Under the pieces are notes generated by a model, which had not been told where the DNA came from, did not search any database, and saw only the letters and a program-made list of their open reading frames with translations. Position numbers and translations under genes: made by a program. From Owenia fusiformis (Eukaryota > Annelida > Polychaeta > Sabellida > Oweniidae), in assembly GCA_903813345.2 (NCBI GenBank), contig CAIIXF020000011.1, positions 13,997,754-14,057,753 of the forward strand: a DNA stretch of 60,000 nucleotides, read 5' to 3'. This document shows, piece after piece, positions 47,571-57,839 of this stretch; within the stretch, counting starts at the first letter, position 1, and each line of letters begins with the position of its first letter.

Positions 47571-49245
47571 CACGAGGGGAAAGAGTACCCGTGTATATAC
47601 AACCTACCGCCGAGCAAGACACGCATATACCGCCGAGCAAATGTTTGATAATGTCATCTCGTAGGAAAATGGACAATAAAGGTAATATAATGTCACTATC
47701 AATTCCTTTGGATGGTTAGAATTGTTACTAAGATGTTCTAGCAGGCGCAATTGGCCTATAATTATAGTTGAAATATATGATTTGTCCAAATTAAGAGATA
47801 AGGTAAACGTACAATGGTTTTCGATTTGTTTTTCTCATTCATACTCGCTTTAATTGATAATGAGCCATACATAAGACATACTTGGGTCGGTAAATGGATG
47901 TGCATATGCATAATATATTAAGTGTCAAAATATTAGGTCAAAATAGCACTTTTGAACAGCAAAATCTTCACTTAAACTTTGTCCTAAAAGATCCGATGTT
48001 ATCGGACATCGGACCCGATGTGATCGACGAGTAATATTATAAAGATCCGAAAATATCTTGAGTAAAGGATCTCAGAATCCGAACATTACTTGAGTAAAAT
48101 CTGTTGAGATCCGATTATATCGTCGAGTTTATGACGTGCTGATGAAAAAATAATAAACATACAATCTGCATCATTCATGTGAATCATTTTGTTGTGAACA
48201 ATAAATGAAAAATATGGCTATCACCAGTTACCACTGCACATCGAAACATTGTATTTCAGGTCCTCGGTACAAATGCTTCCACTGTAGTTTTAAATCACAC
48301 GAGATGGATGACTTTGTGGTCCACTTCAGTCAGCACCATCCATTACTGAGTATTAAAGTTAATGTGCCTGAGTTAAATGGCAAAAAATGGATTTACAATG
48401 TTTTTGACTATTATTATCAAAGAAAGATCACGGTAATTTTCGTTTCGAGGATATGAAGCTTGTGAAGCTTGGGATTCTTCAAGTTGTGTTCTTTGAGTAG
48501 AATGGCGCTTGTAATGCAGAATTAAATGTTTTTGGGTTGCACTCTTACCATAGACACATAGGAAATTATGGTGATTCAAGTGTAAGCATGAATTCAATGT
48601 TTTAAAGAACTTTGCCGGAAACAGACGTTGACGTATAGTGCTGCGGGAATTATATCATATTATATTATATCCCGGTGCCAGGAGTATATGATAATAAATA
48701 AAAAGGAATATTTGTGATATCGTCATGATATTATATGCTCATTTGAAAGCTTACTCACTACCTCATCGGGTTCTACTCACGGTATAGTCGGAATAGCTCG
48801 GTGGTAGCTTCGGGTCCTATATAATTGTACTCGTGACATTATCGGGTCTTTCATTTTCAACTTTCACCGGTGATTGCAATGATATGCAACGTATGGCAGT
48901 GAAATAAATATGATACATTTACACCTATTGTATCTTTGAATCAAATGAAGTAAAGACAGCCATGGTTGTTACTTATTCAAGATGTAAATCATCATTCAAA
49001 TATTTAAAAGTTGAATTTAGCGATTGGATAGTAAACATTGCGCTAAGTACTCATTATTTTGCAAACATGAGTGCCTGGAACAAAAACTTTATCAGTTACA
49101 CACAATTCTGTGTTTTATCTGTTTCTCATATTGAGAAATTCAAGATATAAACAAAAGTTTATAACTCACCCCCTACATTTTCAGACATCTTCGGGTCTTT
49201 GCTCGGCGGTAGGTTGTATATACACGGGTACTCTTTCCCCTCGTG
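47571..49245. mobile_element. 1675-bp transposon with 47-bp perfect TIRs and 6-bp TSD
   Basis: The first 47 bp (47571-47617, starting CACGAGGGGAAAGAGTACCC and ending ACCGCCGAGCAA) are the exact reverse complement of the last 47 bp (49199-49245). AGTTAT flanks both ends (47565-47570 and 49246-49251). The uninterrupted MITE copy at 9658 contains this site once (as ATAACTAT). A sub-terminal copy of TACCGCCGAGCAA lies at 47628-47640. The interior has repeated AGATCCGA and ATCGGACATCGGACCCGATG words around 47990-48120 and one possible exon (48205-48456). Perfect long TIRs argue for recent insertion. The superfamily is not identified. Confidence 0.88.
48205..48456 (+). CDS. C2H2-type zinc-finger exon inside the 1675-bp transposon
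   Basis: The frame contains YKCFHCSFKSHEMDDFVVHF followed by SQHHP. This fits C-x2-C-x12-H-x3-H, a classical C2H2 zinc finger. An earlier CTSKHC pair may form part of a second, irregular zinc site. A splice acceptor (TGTATTTCAG) ends at 48259 and a donor-like ACG|GTAATT lies at about 48433, so the real exon may be 48260-48432. The Met at 48205 lies upstream of that acceptor and in frame. The frame is 83 codons and ends a few codons after the donor. The finger may be part of the transposase or an accessory protein of the full-length relative of this element, or a captured host exon. No other domain is visible. Confidence 0.45.
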   Translation: MKNMAITSYHCTSKHCISGPRYKCFHCSFKSHEMDDFVVHFSQHHPLLSIKVNVPELNGKKWIYNVFDYYYQRKITVIFVSRI

Positions 49246-49525
49246 AGTTATGCAAATCAAAATATGTCCAGTAAATGAAAATGTTATCTGACCAATACAA
49301 GAAAATATATTTTACTTTTTGTGATTTTGTAACATGGGCTCTATGGAGAATCCACCCGAACTAGAAGTCACACTTTCAAAAATAATTAAATTTTCAAACT
49401 TGATAAACAATTTTCGAAACCATATTTGTAGACGTAATTTTACATGTAGATTTCAAATATAACTTCGCTTTGACTGGATTTTGAATATTTAATGGCGTAA
49501 ATCAAGATTTTTTCTACTCGCATCT

Positions 49526-50640
49526 AGTCAATTGGGAAGATAGATCCAATAAAACATCATAGGGATTTCAAGTTCTTATAATTTGAAGTTTACATTCCAC
49601 CTTTGAGATTGGTATTATTTATTAATTAGCTGTAAAGCATTGTTTTAGTATGACAGCAATATACATGATTTGATTGGTTGTTGGCTGACTCTAGGCACAC
49701 TTCCCATACTAGGTTGTTAATTTACATTGAAATGCTTTCTGATTGGTCAAACATCAGAGCTGGGAGGTTTTGTTTATGAGTTGATTGACAGATTTGAATT
49801 TCATTTTCACTGATCAGATTTTCTCATGCTAAGACAAAGAAGAGGTACTTTTCCATGACCCCGAATGAACCCCCCTTGGCCAATCAATGATCTAGTTTAC
49901 ATCAGAGAAGTGTGCATCTATGAATTCTGGGGTATTCCCCTTTCCTTAAAACAAGTGAAGGATCAAATTGATTTATACATGTACAGGGCCAGGGGTATTC
50001 TCATATAAGTTGAACTATGTAAAGTGCAATTGTAACTGAGCAACCCTTTGCAAAATTGGTAAATATTGCTTCAAATCATGCAATACTTGGCTCAATCTAA
50101 GAGTGTGAGTGGGCAAAATAACTACTGGGTAAAATAATAGGTAGCTTTTCTTTAAAATCAGGTAGTTATTAACTACCATAGCAACGAAGAGGAGGGAAAA
50201 CCCCATGATTCAATTGATGACATACGATTTCCTCCTTCGCGCACCTCCTTTCCCGGAAGTACTTACCCTCCATCTTGGTTTTCAAAGTTTTCAAATTGAC
50301 CTAGTTTTAAACCAATCAACGATCGACTCGCTAAACCAATCAGCGACGATGTCATCTCAATACAGATTTTCATTGTAAGCGTATGTCATCTTTGAACCCT
50401 GGGGTTTCTCCCCCTCTTATAGCAACGTGAGTTTCAAGGCTTGTATACCACATAAGTTTCTCATATTTAGTTGTTGTTTTTTGTTGAACCATATATCACG
50501 TACATGGATAACTGTATTTTATTTACAAGTAGGCTGCATCTTGTATTAGACCAAAACATAGCATCAAGTTTCACTAGAGCTGCTTAGAACACTTCTTATC
50601 AGATGTGTTGACAGCTCTCCTGATAAAGAGAGTGACTGGT
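49526..50640. other. Intergenic repeats, no gene supported
   Basis: Around 50105-50180 GGGCAAAATAACTACTGGG and CAGGTAGTTATTAACTACC resemble 47215-47270. The rest is mixed dispersed DNA without open frames of coding character. Confidence 0.3.
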
Positions 50641-50649
50641 AATTTCTGG

Positions 50650-50727
50650 ATTTGACTTTGAATTTAAAAAATAAGCAATCAAATGACCATATTGAAACAG
50701 TTTATGTAAAAATAGAAACATTAAGCA
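50650..50727. repeat. Left part of a second foldback copy
   Basis: TAAAAAATAAGCAATCAAATGACC... matches the outer arm at about 45235-45290 and breaks off after GAAACATT. The continuation (TATATTTATCC) is found at about 52276, so about 1.55 kb has been inserted between. Confidence 0.65.
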
Positions 50728-51735
50728 AATAAATATTTCATTCTATGGAGGGCAATACCTGTTCATCTTTCAATAATATTTGCTGTATTGCCCGCAGCCC
50801 AAAGATTAGTCTTTAGAGTATATTACTACTTTTTTCAAGGCCTGACTGCGTCGCTAACATGCTAAATATAAGAGTTAGCTGACGTTTGGGAGTCTGACTT
50901 ACCTTCTAAAGGTTAGAACCCGAATCTTAATGAAACCATATCACCTTTGTTCCGTCAACCATGGAGCATTTGCCACAACATCCAAGAGGTAAATCATGGA
51001 TCGAGAAAATGAATGATTTCCTTGTAAGTTCCGGAAGTTTCAATACGAAAAATAACCGAACATATGTGAAAACCGAATATTTGTTCGTTGTTTTCACGAT
51101 TTACAGGTTCGTTTGTTCTTCAATGTTTTGGTCTAAATTATAAAGCATCACCAACAGGTCTTACTCTATTAATCGACTAATACAGCAGACGGCTCATATT
51201 TCTACGTAGCATTTCATTCAGACCAATAGTGGGAGTGTAGATCACGCAGTTTCGTTCGTTGCGTACTTCACTTGAAATTGGTAATTTTAAATATTGACTA
51301 CTTCACTTAGCTTGGCGGATGTAGAACATTGCTTAATATTCTTTTAATTTTCACACCAGACATGCTTGGTTGACACGTCAACAAAGTAAAGTTCAAGGGT
51401 CAATGCGTTATTTCGTGATAACTACAATGCCTTCCCGGAAGTCAACATTGATGAAAAATGAAAAAGTCGGAAAAGCATTTACGCTAATTTCTATCAAATG
51501 CTATGTTTATGCATCATCATCGACGCAACAAAGGTGATATGGTTTCATTAAGATTCGGGTTCTAACCTTTAGAAGGTAAGTCAGACTCCCAAACGTCAGC
51601 TAACTCTTATATTTAGCATGTTAGCGACGCAGTCAGGCCTTGAAAAAAGTAGTAGTCTCAGGAAATACATGCTGCAAAAATCATTGAAAGTGCAACAGGT
51701 ATTGCCCGAACATAGAAGGAAATATTTGTTTTATT
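50728..51735. mobile_element. Foldback element with ~127-bp identical inner arms
   Basis: 50825-50952 and about 51528-51653 are exact reverse complements over about 127 bp (including GGCCTGACTGCGTCGCTAAC and GAACCCGAATCTTAATG). Weaker similarity extends outward to 50728 and 51735 (shared GGGCAATACCTGTT). The centre (50953-51527) is related to 44740-45180. Perfect long arms mean recent formation or gene conversion. A frame at 50961-51023 (MEHLPQHPRGKSWIEKMNDF) ends at the donor-like CTT|GTAAGT and might be a small exon, unproven. Confidence 0.7.
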
Positions 51736-51760
51736 ATATCATTGCTAGACATTCGCTTAC

Positions 51761-52001
51761 TTTGCAGACTGGCACTCTTGTAATATTCCCCACCCTTCGT
51801 TCGCTGTTCAACTTGAACCAACTTCAGAAAAAAATCCTCTAAAATTCCATCCAGAACGATTTTATCGATAGATTTAACGTCTATTTCGATATCTTTTCCG
51901 TCCACATAACACTTGAAAATGTTCCAAGACTTTTCCGTTGATTTATTGGTGTTTTTAGAATGCACATCCCTCAAGATGTCGTTCTTTTCATCGGAATTCA
52001 A
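51761..52001 (-). pseudogene. Crypton-like recombinase N-terminal exon
   Basis: On the minus strand an ATG at 52001 opens 80 codons up to SASLQ, where the consensus donor CTGCAAA|GTAAGC falls (51761/51760). The peptide has KNTNKSTEKSWNIFKCYVD and later LEDFFLKL and TKGGEYYKSASLQ. This order (KNTxKxT, then a helix ending in FY/FF, then RTKxGExYKxxSL) is what I know from the N-terminal core-binding domain of Crypton-type tyrosine recombinases and their domesticated relatives. The catalytic domain is absent: beyond the intron start the sequence runs into the foldback arm. It is therefore read as an orphan 5' exon. A C+G-rich stretch with GGGCAATACGCCGCCGGGCA and a TGCAGTG/CACTGCA hairpin (52116-52138) lies just upstream and may be its promoter or element end. 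Confidence 0.5.
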
Positions 52002-52275
52002 ACTTTAAATCTTTTACCGTCCGCCATTTTAATACACGTCACAACTGTACTGGACGAAACGGGACGATTCAGAATTCCCGGGCGGGCAATACGCCGCCGG
52101 GCAATCGAACTGTAATGCAGTGTCTCGGTATCACTGCACGGGAGTTCGCCGGGCAATACGTCTTTTATAATTCAAAAATTAAGAGAGCTGTGAAATACGC
52201 TTTGGTATTTTTGATCACATGGTACTGAATCAGCCAATCAAAGGACACAAATTCTAGCAATGATATAATAATTCA
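52002..52275. other. End region of the insertion carrying the Crypton-like exon
   Basis: The word GGGCAATACG or GGGCAAT recurs at about 52085, 52100 and 52152 and, near the other end of the insertion, at about 50749. This suggests terminal direct repeats of the inserted element. The boundary with the interrupted foldback is near 52275. Confidence 0.4.
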
Positions 52276-52490
52276 GTATATTTATCCTAACTTTTGTATA
52301 TTTCAGATAGTAATGTATAATGTGCAGCAAAGCTGTGGCCTTTTGTAATTTATGGAGGTTCAGCATTGCAATGTTAACTTTTCCGAAAATATATGGCACA
52401 GATATGATAGCTAAACTAGAAAACAAACTATATACAAAAGTTAGGATAAATATAAATGTTTTTGTGTTACCCCCTAGATCTTCTTCTAAA
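52276..52490. repeat. Right part of the second foldback copy
   Basis: TATATTTATCCTAACTTTTG through TAATGTATAATGTGCAGCAA, TGTGGCCTTTTGTAATTTA and GATATGATAGCTAAACTAGA match 45295-45330 and 45718-45860. It ends in an inverted copy of its own start (AAAAGTTAGGATAAATATAA at about 52436). Confidence 0.65.
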
Positions 52491-53364
52491 TACATTCATA
52501 TGGATGGCATATATGCAGAATAAAACATGTATTACAGATATGTGATATGTCGGGATAGTTGAAAGTTGAAACAGTTCTGTGGACTGTGCAGTGTTCATAC
52601 GAGTAATTAGATACTGTTACTTTATACAATATTTGTTGGAGGAACCCTTGGCAGCATAAGATAAAAGTATAAAAGGTTATGAGAATATAGACCCAATTAT
52701 TAAAACTAACAATGATTAATTATTTAATCAGAACCACGTGCCTCAAATAAACTAAAAGTTTAAATCTTCGGCATTTGAATACAATAACCCGAAAATGATC
52801 GTTTCGGCGAATTGGACAAACTGAAAGTTGAGTCCAAAATAATTGAATGTCTCATATTTGTTATACGCGAGATTTTATGTATTAATATATTCTGCACACT
52901 ATTTTTAACATACTTTTAACTTGGATACTAATACTATATTCGATTTTTATTTACACTTTCTTAATAGCAGGATAAACTAAAACCTTAAATCCTTGAAGTC
53001 ATCGCGTTATCGTTGATTATAACCAAGGGATAAACAGAAAGTTTAACGTATGATCTGAACAGACTCATAATGTTCTTGATAAATTCCTGACTTTATTATT
53101 TTATCTCTATTTTATATAACTACTTACATAACGAAACAAATTAAATAAACTAGCATTCATCAGACAAACTAAAAGTTTAAATCCAGGAATGTAGTGTTTC
53201 GTTTTTCGAGGTGGGAGGCAATTGACTAATACTTTTAAAACGTTAACTATGATTCATGTTGCCATTGATAAGAATGGTGTTAAAATGTACTAGACATAAA
53301 TCTATCAACACACCTCTAAAAGCTATAACTATATAATACGCTGAAAAACAATTCATCAGGGGTA
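52491..53364. repeat. AT-rich DNA with a diverged AAACTAAAAGTTTAAATC motif
   Basis: ATAAACTAAAAGTTTAAATC at about 52747 recurs in altered form near 52815, 52972, 53032 and 53163. This is a weak, irregularly spaced old repeat. No gene is supported. Confidence 0.35.
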
Positions 53365-53430
53365 GACTGTAAATCTAGTAAATCTAGTAAATCTAGTAAA
53401 TCTAGTAAAATCTTGTAAAATCTTGTAAAA
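53365..53430 (+). repeat. 10-bp tandem repeat
   Basis: CTAGTAAAT repeats with a 10-bp period (TAAATCTAGT) about five times, then shifts to TAAAATCTTG copies. A typical microsatellite/minisatellite. Confidence 0.8.
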
Positions 53431-54164
53431 ACTTGATTATTCAATGTCTAAGATATAAAGTGCAAATGTCGAAAAAGCACTGAAATCCCTTTGTATGAAT
53501 GAAATGAACATGTAGGAAAAATTCTACCTTTTATTTCATTATATTTAGTTACAAAACAACTATATGTTAGTACTGGATAACAAAATGGTTATCAAATGGT
53601 ACACCCATTTTTTCATCATACACAACCCACCCAAGAAGCATGCTCTACGAGGGGGGATTCATAAGTAGTGGGACAAATGCTATAACTTCACTTATATCAA
53701 CCAGATTTCATTCAAACTTGGAACACAGAACCACAAACATGTGATTATCATTGTGTAAAAATTTCAAAAAGTTACACCCAAATTCAGTAAAGTGAGAGTT
53801 CAAATCATGACGTCACAACAGGGTCCACGGAGCACATTGTTTGTCACTAATGGCTAGTTAAATATACAAAAAGTCTCAACTGATATTTAGGAGGTGATCT
53901 ATTCCGTGACTTCTAGCGAGTCCTTTTGTGGAGCATATCAATTCTGTGCAAGACTATTGATTCCTTATCCTTCTGGTGCAATCTCACTCTTTCTCAAAGT
54001 ATTCGCCATGACAATCAATGCATTTTTGGCATCTCCTCAACCATTCTAGGTATGCACCCTCAAAACCATATTTTTCAAGATTGGTCATCTTGGCTCTCAC
54101 AGCATATTCAGAATACATATACAGAATACCACCTATATACTGTAGATTTTTTTACTTCTTCTTT
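53431..54164. other. Intergenic, nothing supported
   Basis: Mixed-composition DNA; the plus-strand frame 53926-54171 has no recognisable features and runs into the following minisatellite. Confidence 0.3.
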
Positions 54165-54590
54165 CCCATAGGGTGTCTTCCCATTTCGCCCCTTCCCACT
54201 TTGCCCCTTCCCATTTCGTCCCTCATGTATTCCCATTTGGCCCCTTCCCATTTCGCCCCTACCCATTTCGCCCCTTCCCATTTTGCCCCTTTCCCAAGTT
54301 GCCCCTTTCCCATTTCGCCCCTCTTCCATTTCGCCCCCGTCCCATTATGCCCCCTTCCCATTTCGCCCCTCATTCCCACTTCGCCCCTTCCCATTTCGCC
54401 CCTTCCCATTTCGCCCCTCATTCCCACTTCGCCCCTTCCCATTTCGCCCCTTCCCATTTTGCCCCTCATTCCCACTTCGCCCCTTCCCATTTCGCCCCTC
54501 ATTTATTCCCATTTCGCCCCTTTCCCAAATTGCCCCTTTCCCATTTCGCCCGTCTTCCATTTCGCCCCTGTCCCATTAAGCCCCCTACAA
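54165..54590. repeat. CCCATTTCGCCCCTT minisatellite with 48-bp higher-order unit
   Basis: The basic unit is CCCATTTCGCCCCTT (15 bp). In the middle of the array (about 54360-54500), copies are grouped as 15 + 15 + 18 bp (the last ending CCCCTCATT), giving a 48-bp higher-order repeat with three nearly perfect copies. Because 15 and 48 are multiples of three, frames on both strands stay open, giving SHFAP- or GRGEM-type peptides. These are not considered genes. Confidence 0.85.
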
Positions 54591-54849
54591 ATGATCGGAA
54601 TTTCGGGTTGATTTAAAAAAAGTCCGGGTTGTATAAAAAAAAGATTCCGGGTTTAATCCGGGCTCATTTTTATTAAATTTTCCGTTTTTTCGGACTGAAT
54701 TTGAATTAAAAATCCGGGTTTTTTCCGGGTGGGTATTTTCTAAAATAAAGTTATATAATACTATTTCTAGTAGGTTTCCCTCCACTATACACGATTTGAA
54801 TCAAAGTTTCAGGGAGTGAGAAATCAAATAAAACGCACTTGTAACTTTA
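54591..54849. other. Spacer with recurring CCGGGTT words
   Basis: TTTCGGGTTGATTTAAAAAA, GTCCGGGTTGTAT, TTCCGGGTTTAATCCGGGCT and TCCGGGTTTTTTCCGGG occur within 130 bp. A similar TTTTTCCGGGTTTTGAGATT is at about 59288. It may be a piece of a dispersed repeat. Confidence 0.4.
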
Positions 54850-55480
54850 AATGACAAAATCTGTTCGCACACTGAAAGCGTAAGCACATATTTTTGCTAT
54901 GAACTGAAACAGCTAGCCACACATACAGCATACATGTACCATTAGAAAGCCTATATTATACTCTTCGATCTCGTTTATACCAGATTGAAATCCCGCATTC
55001 GGGGACTTGAATCTCCTTCATAGCATAATTGTGAAACTTTAAAGTTTTAGTGACCTTAAAATATTTTGATAAGGTGCTTACACTCATATATACGGAAAGC
55101 GAAAGGGGATATACCGCAGAATTTAAAATTCAATGGAGTTTTAACATGGGAGTGATATCACACACCGCGGCCCAGTCAGATATATTTCTGCGCACTTTAT
55201 TTATTTAATTCACTTTGCACAACGCGCCCCTGTAATTCATTCAGTGCGCAATTAAAAATTGTTTATGAGTGATATCGCACACCGCGGCCCAGTAAGATCG
55301 ATTTCTGCGCACTTTATTTATTAACATACTCAAAATATCGCGCTGAAGCTTGTATATGCTGGCGCGATGTAATTATAGTTTTCTGTTAATAAATGCCCAA
55401 CAAGAAAGGGTAGCACAACGAATTCAACTTTTTTCGAAAGACTGCAGACTTGACCTGCGAAATTGTAATTTTGGATCACA
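54850..55480. repeat. Left arm of a 3.5-kb inverted repeat
   Basis: In order, this arm carries GCTAGCCACACATAC, ATGGAGTTTTAACATGGGAG, TGATATCACACACCGCGGCC, TTTGCACAACGCG and TTTTTTCGAAAGACTGCAGA. The arm at 57840-58400 has the complements in reverse order. The left arm contains an internal duplication (GTGATATCRCACACCGCGGC occurs at 55151 and 55268). Arms are diverged, so the structure is old. Confidence 0.7.
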
Positions 55481-55691
55481 GTGATGCCTCTAGAGAGGAT
55501 ATCTATGAGAATTACAGATTATAGTGCGCAGAATTATAAAGTCAAACTGACCTCAAAATGGTAGTACACAGTGTACACTGCCATCTTTCAATAAAGTAAC
55601 TACAGACCTTCGTATACAAAATACCAGAATGATTGATGTAATACCTGTATACCATTTCTTCTGGGAGAAGGAAAGTTCCTATATGTATTCC

Positions 55692-55883
55692 ATGGCCGTA
55701 GCCAGGGGGCTTCACCCCCCTCCCCCTTGCCAAATATTCGTTCAAAATCATGCAGTTTTTCACCATTCTTAGTAGCACTTTTCGCATGATTTTTTTGCCA
55801 TAACTGTCAAAAAGCTCCCCCCTCTTGGCCAAATCTCCCCCTTGGTAAAACCACTCCCCAAGGTTAATCCAGGATACGGGTCT
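55692..55883. mobile_element. GGCCC/TAGCCAGG MITE, copy 3
   Basis: GGCCGTAGCCAGGGGG near the left end and CCAGGATACGGGTCTG at the right are the decayed terminal repeats. The interior CATGCAGTTTTTCACCATTC is the reverse complement of the AATGGTGAAAAACTGCATG word in the copies at 4990 and 8426. It lies inside the 3.5-kb inverted repeat. Confidence 0.6.
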
Positions 55884-56079
55884 GTATTCTTAGACGAGAT
55901 TGTTCAAGAACATAAGGTAGACATAAGTGCCACCTGTTAAAAGCTAGGAGATCTTTTCTAAGTTATTAAGTCATCAATCAGCAGACTGGTAATTGTATCC
56001 CCCACCCACTTCAAACTCCATACACTAACATACTATTACAATTTTATCTGTGTTTATTTGACTGTAGAAGGTGTACATT

Positions 56080-57540
56080 CATAGCATTGAATTGCATTTC
56101 ATTGCATTGTATTGTATTGTATAGCACATCATTGTATTGTATTGTACTGCATTTTATTGTATTGCACTGCATTGTATTCTATTGCACTGCATTGTATTCT
56201 ATTGCATTATATTGTACTGTATTACACTGTATTATATTATATTGCACTGCATTGTACTTTATTGCACTGCATTGTATTGTACTGCAGTGTACTACATTGT
56301 ATTGCGCTGCATTGTATTGTATTGCACTGCATTATAATGTATTGCATTGTACCACATTGTGTTGCACTGCATTGTATTACACTGCATTGTTTTGAATTGC
56401 ACTGCAATATATTGCACTGCACCATATTGTATTGCATTGCATTGCACTGCATTGTATTATATTGCACTGTATTGTATTGCACAGTATTGTATTGCATTGT
56501 CTTGAATTACACTGCATTGTATTTTATTGCACTGCATTGTATTGTACTGCAGTGTACTGTATTCTATTGCACAGCATTGTTTTGTATTGCACTGTATTGT
56601 ATTGCATTGTATTGAATTGCACTGTATTGTATTTTATTGCACTGCATTGCACTACATTGTATTGCACTGTATTGAACTGTGATGTATTGTATTGCACTGC
56701 ATTGTATTGCACTGTACCACATTGTATTGCACTGCATTGTATTAAAATGAACTACATTGTAACTGTATTGTATTTTATTGCACTGCATTGCACTACATTG
56801 TATTGCACTGTATTGAACTGCGATGTATTGTATTGCACTGCATTGTATTGCACTGTACCACATTGTGTTGCACTGTATTGTATTACACTGCATTGCTTTG
56901 TATTGCACAGTATTGTATTGCATTGTCTTGATTTACACTGCATTTTATTACACTGCATTTTATTTTATTGCAGTGTAATGTATTGTATTGCACAGCATTG
57001 TATTGTATTGCACTGTGTTGTATTGCATTGTATTGAATTGCACTGTATTGTATTTTATTGCACTGCATTGCACTACATTGTATTGCACTGTATTGAACTG
57101 CGATGTATTGCACTGCATTGTATTGCACTGTACCACATTGTATTGCACTGCATTGTATTGAAATGAACTACATTGTATTGCACTGCACGGCATTGTTTTG
57201 CACTGTATTGCATTGCACTGCATTGTATTGCATTATATTGCACTGTATTGTATTGCATCGTATTGCACTGCATTTTATTGTATTATATTGCACTACATTG
57301 TATTGTTTCATATTGCACTGCATTTTTTGCATCATATAACACTGCTTTGTATTGCATCATATTACACTACATTGTATTGCATCATATTGCACTGCATTGT
57401 ATTGCATCATATTGCTCTGCATTGTATTGCATCATATTGCACCGCATTGTATTACATCATATTGCACCACATTGTATTGCATCATATTGCACTGCATTGT
57501 ATAACATCATATTGCACTGCATTGTATTGCATCATATTCC
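56080..57540. repeat. ATTGT/ATTGC pentamer satellite with higher-order units
   Basis: About 1.46 kb made almost wholly of the pentamers ATTGT, ATTGC, ACTGC and ACTGT. Larger units are visible. A block starting TATTTTATTGCACTGCATTG and including GAACTG(T/C)GATGTATTG recurs at about 56629, 56769 and 57050 (spacing 140 and 281 bp). The last 200 bp are a 25-bp unit, ATTGCATCATATTGCACTGC plus ATTGT, repeated about seven times. The open frames through it (up to 244 codons, Cys/Ile/Leu/His/Tyr only) are by-products of the 5-bp period. Confidence 0.9.
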
Positions 57541-57839
57541 GTATTTACCATTTCGTTACAGTTTTATTACATAAAATGTTATTTATAAGATTATAATTTT
57601 CAAACATTGAAAATATTTTATACAATATCAATTAAAAGATATGAAATGGCCCAAAATAATATATTTTCAATGGAAGCCTTTGCAAGGGTCACTTCAACAT
57701 AACGCCATGTGTAATCTGTATGCATACGCCCTCTTTTAATGAACATTATCTTTGAAACCATATTAGAATCGAATCTGATAAAAGTGCGCATCATGGTCCT
57801 GGATGTGCTGCGCGGTAGAATCGGGAAATTTCAAAGTTC
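57541..57839. other. Spacer between satellite and inverted-repeat arm
   Basis: AT-rich; nothing coding is supported. Confidence 0.3.

Larger units (their letters stand above)
47420..49525. mobile_element. CAGATGCGAGTAG MITE, copy 2, split by a transposon
   Basis: The left end CAGATGCGAGTAG is at 47420-47432 and the right end CTACTCGCATCT at 49514-49525. Sequence 47420-47570 matches the right part of the copy at 9658-10089 (inverted) and 49252-49525 matches its left part. Without the 1681 bp of insertion plus duplicated target it would be about 425 bp, close to the 432 bp of copy 1. Confidence 0.75.

Noticed and set aside
54018-54616. Proline/histidine-rich frame of 197 codons
   Set aside because: By-product of the 15-bp CCCATTTCGCCCCTT repeat; the opposite strand is equally open.
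56087-57596. Cys/Ile/Leu/His-rich frames up to 244 codons
   Set aside because: By-products of an ATTGT/ATTGC pentamer satellite. Composition is restricted to a few residues and several frames on both strands are open at once.
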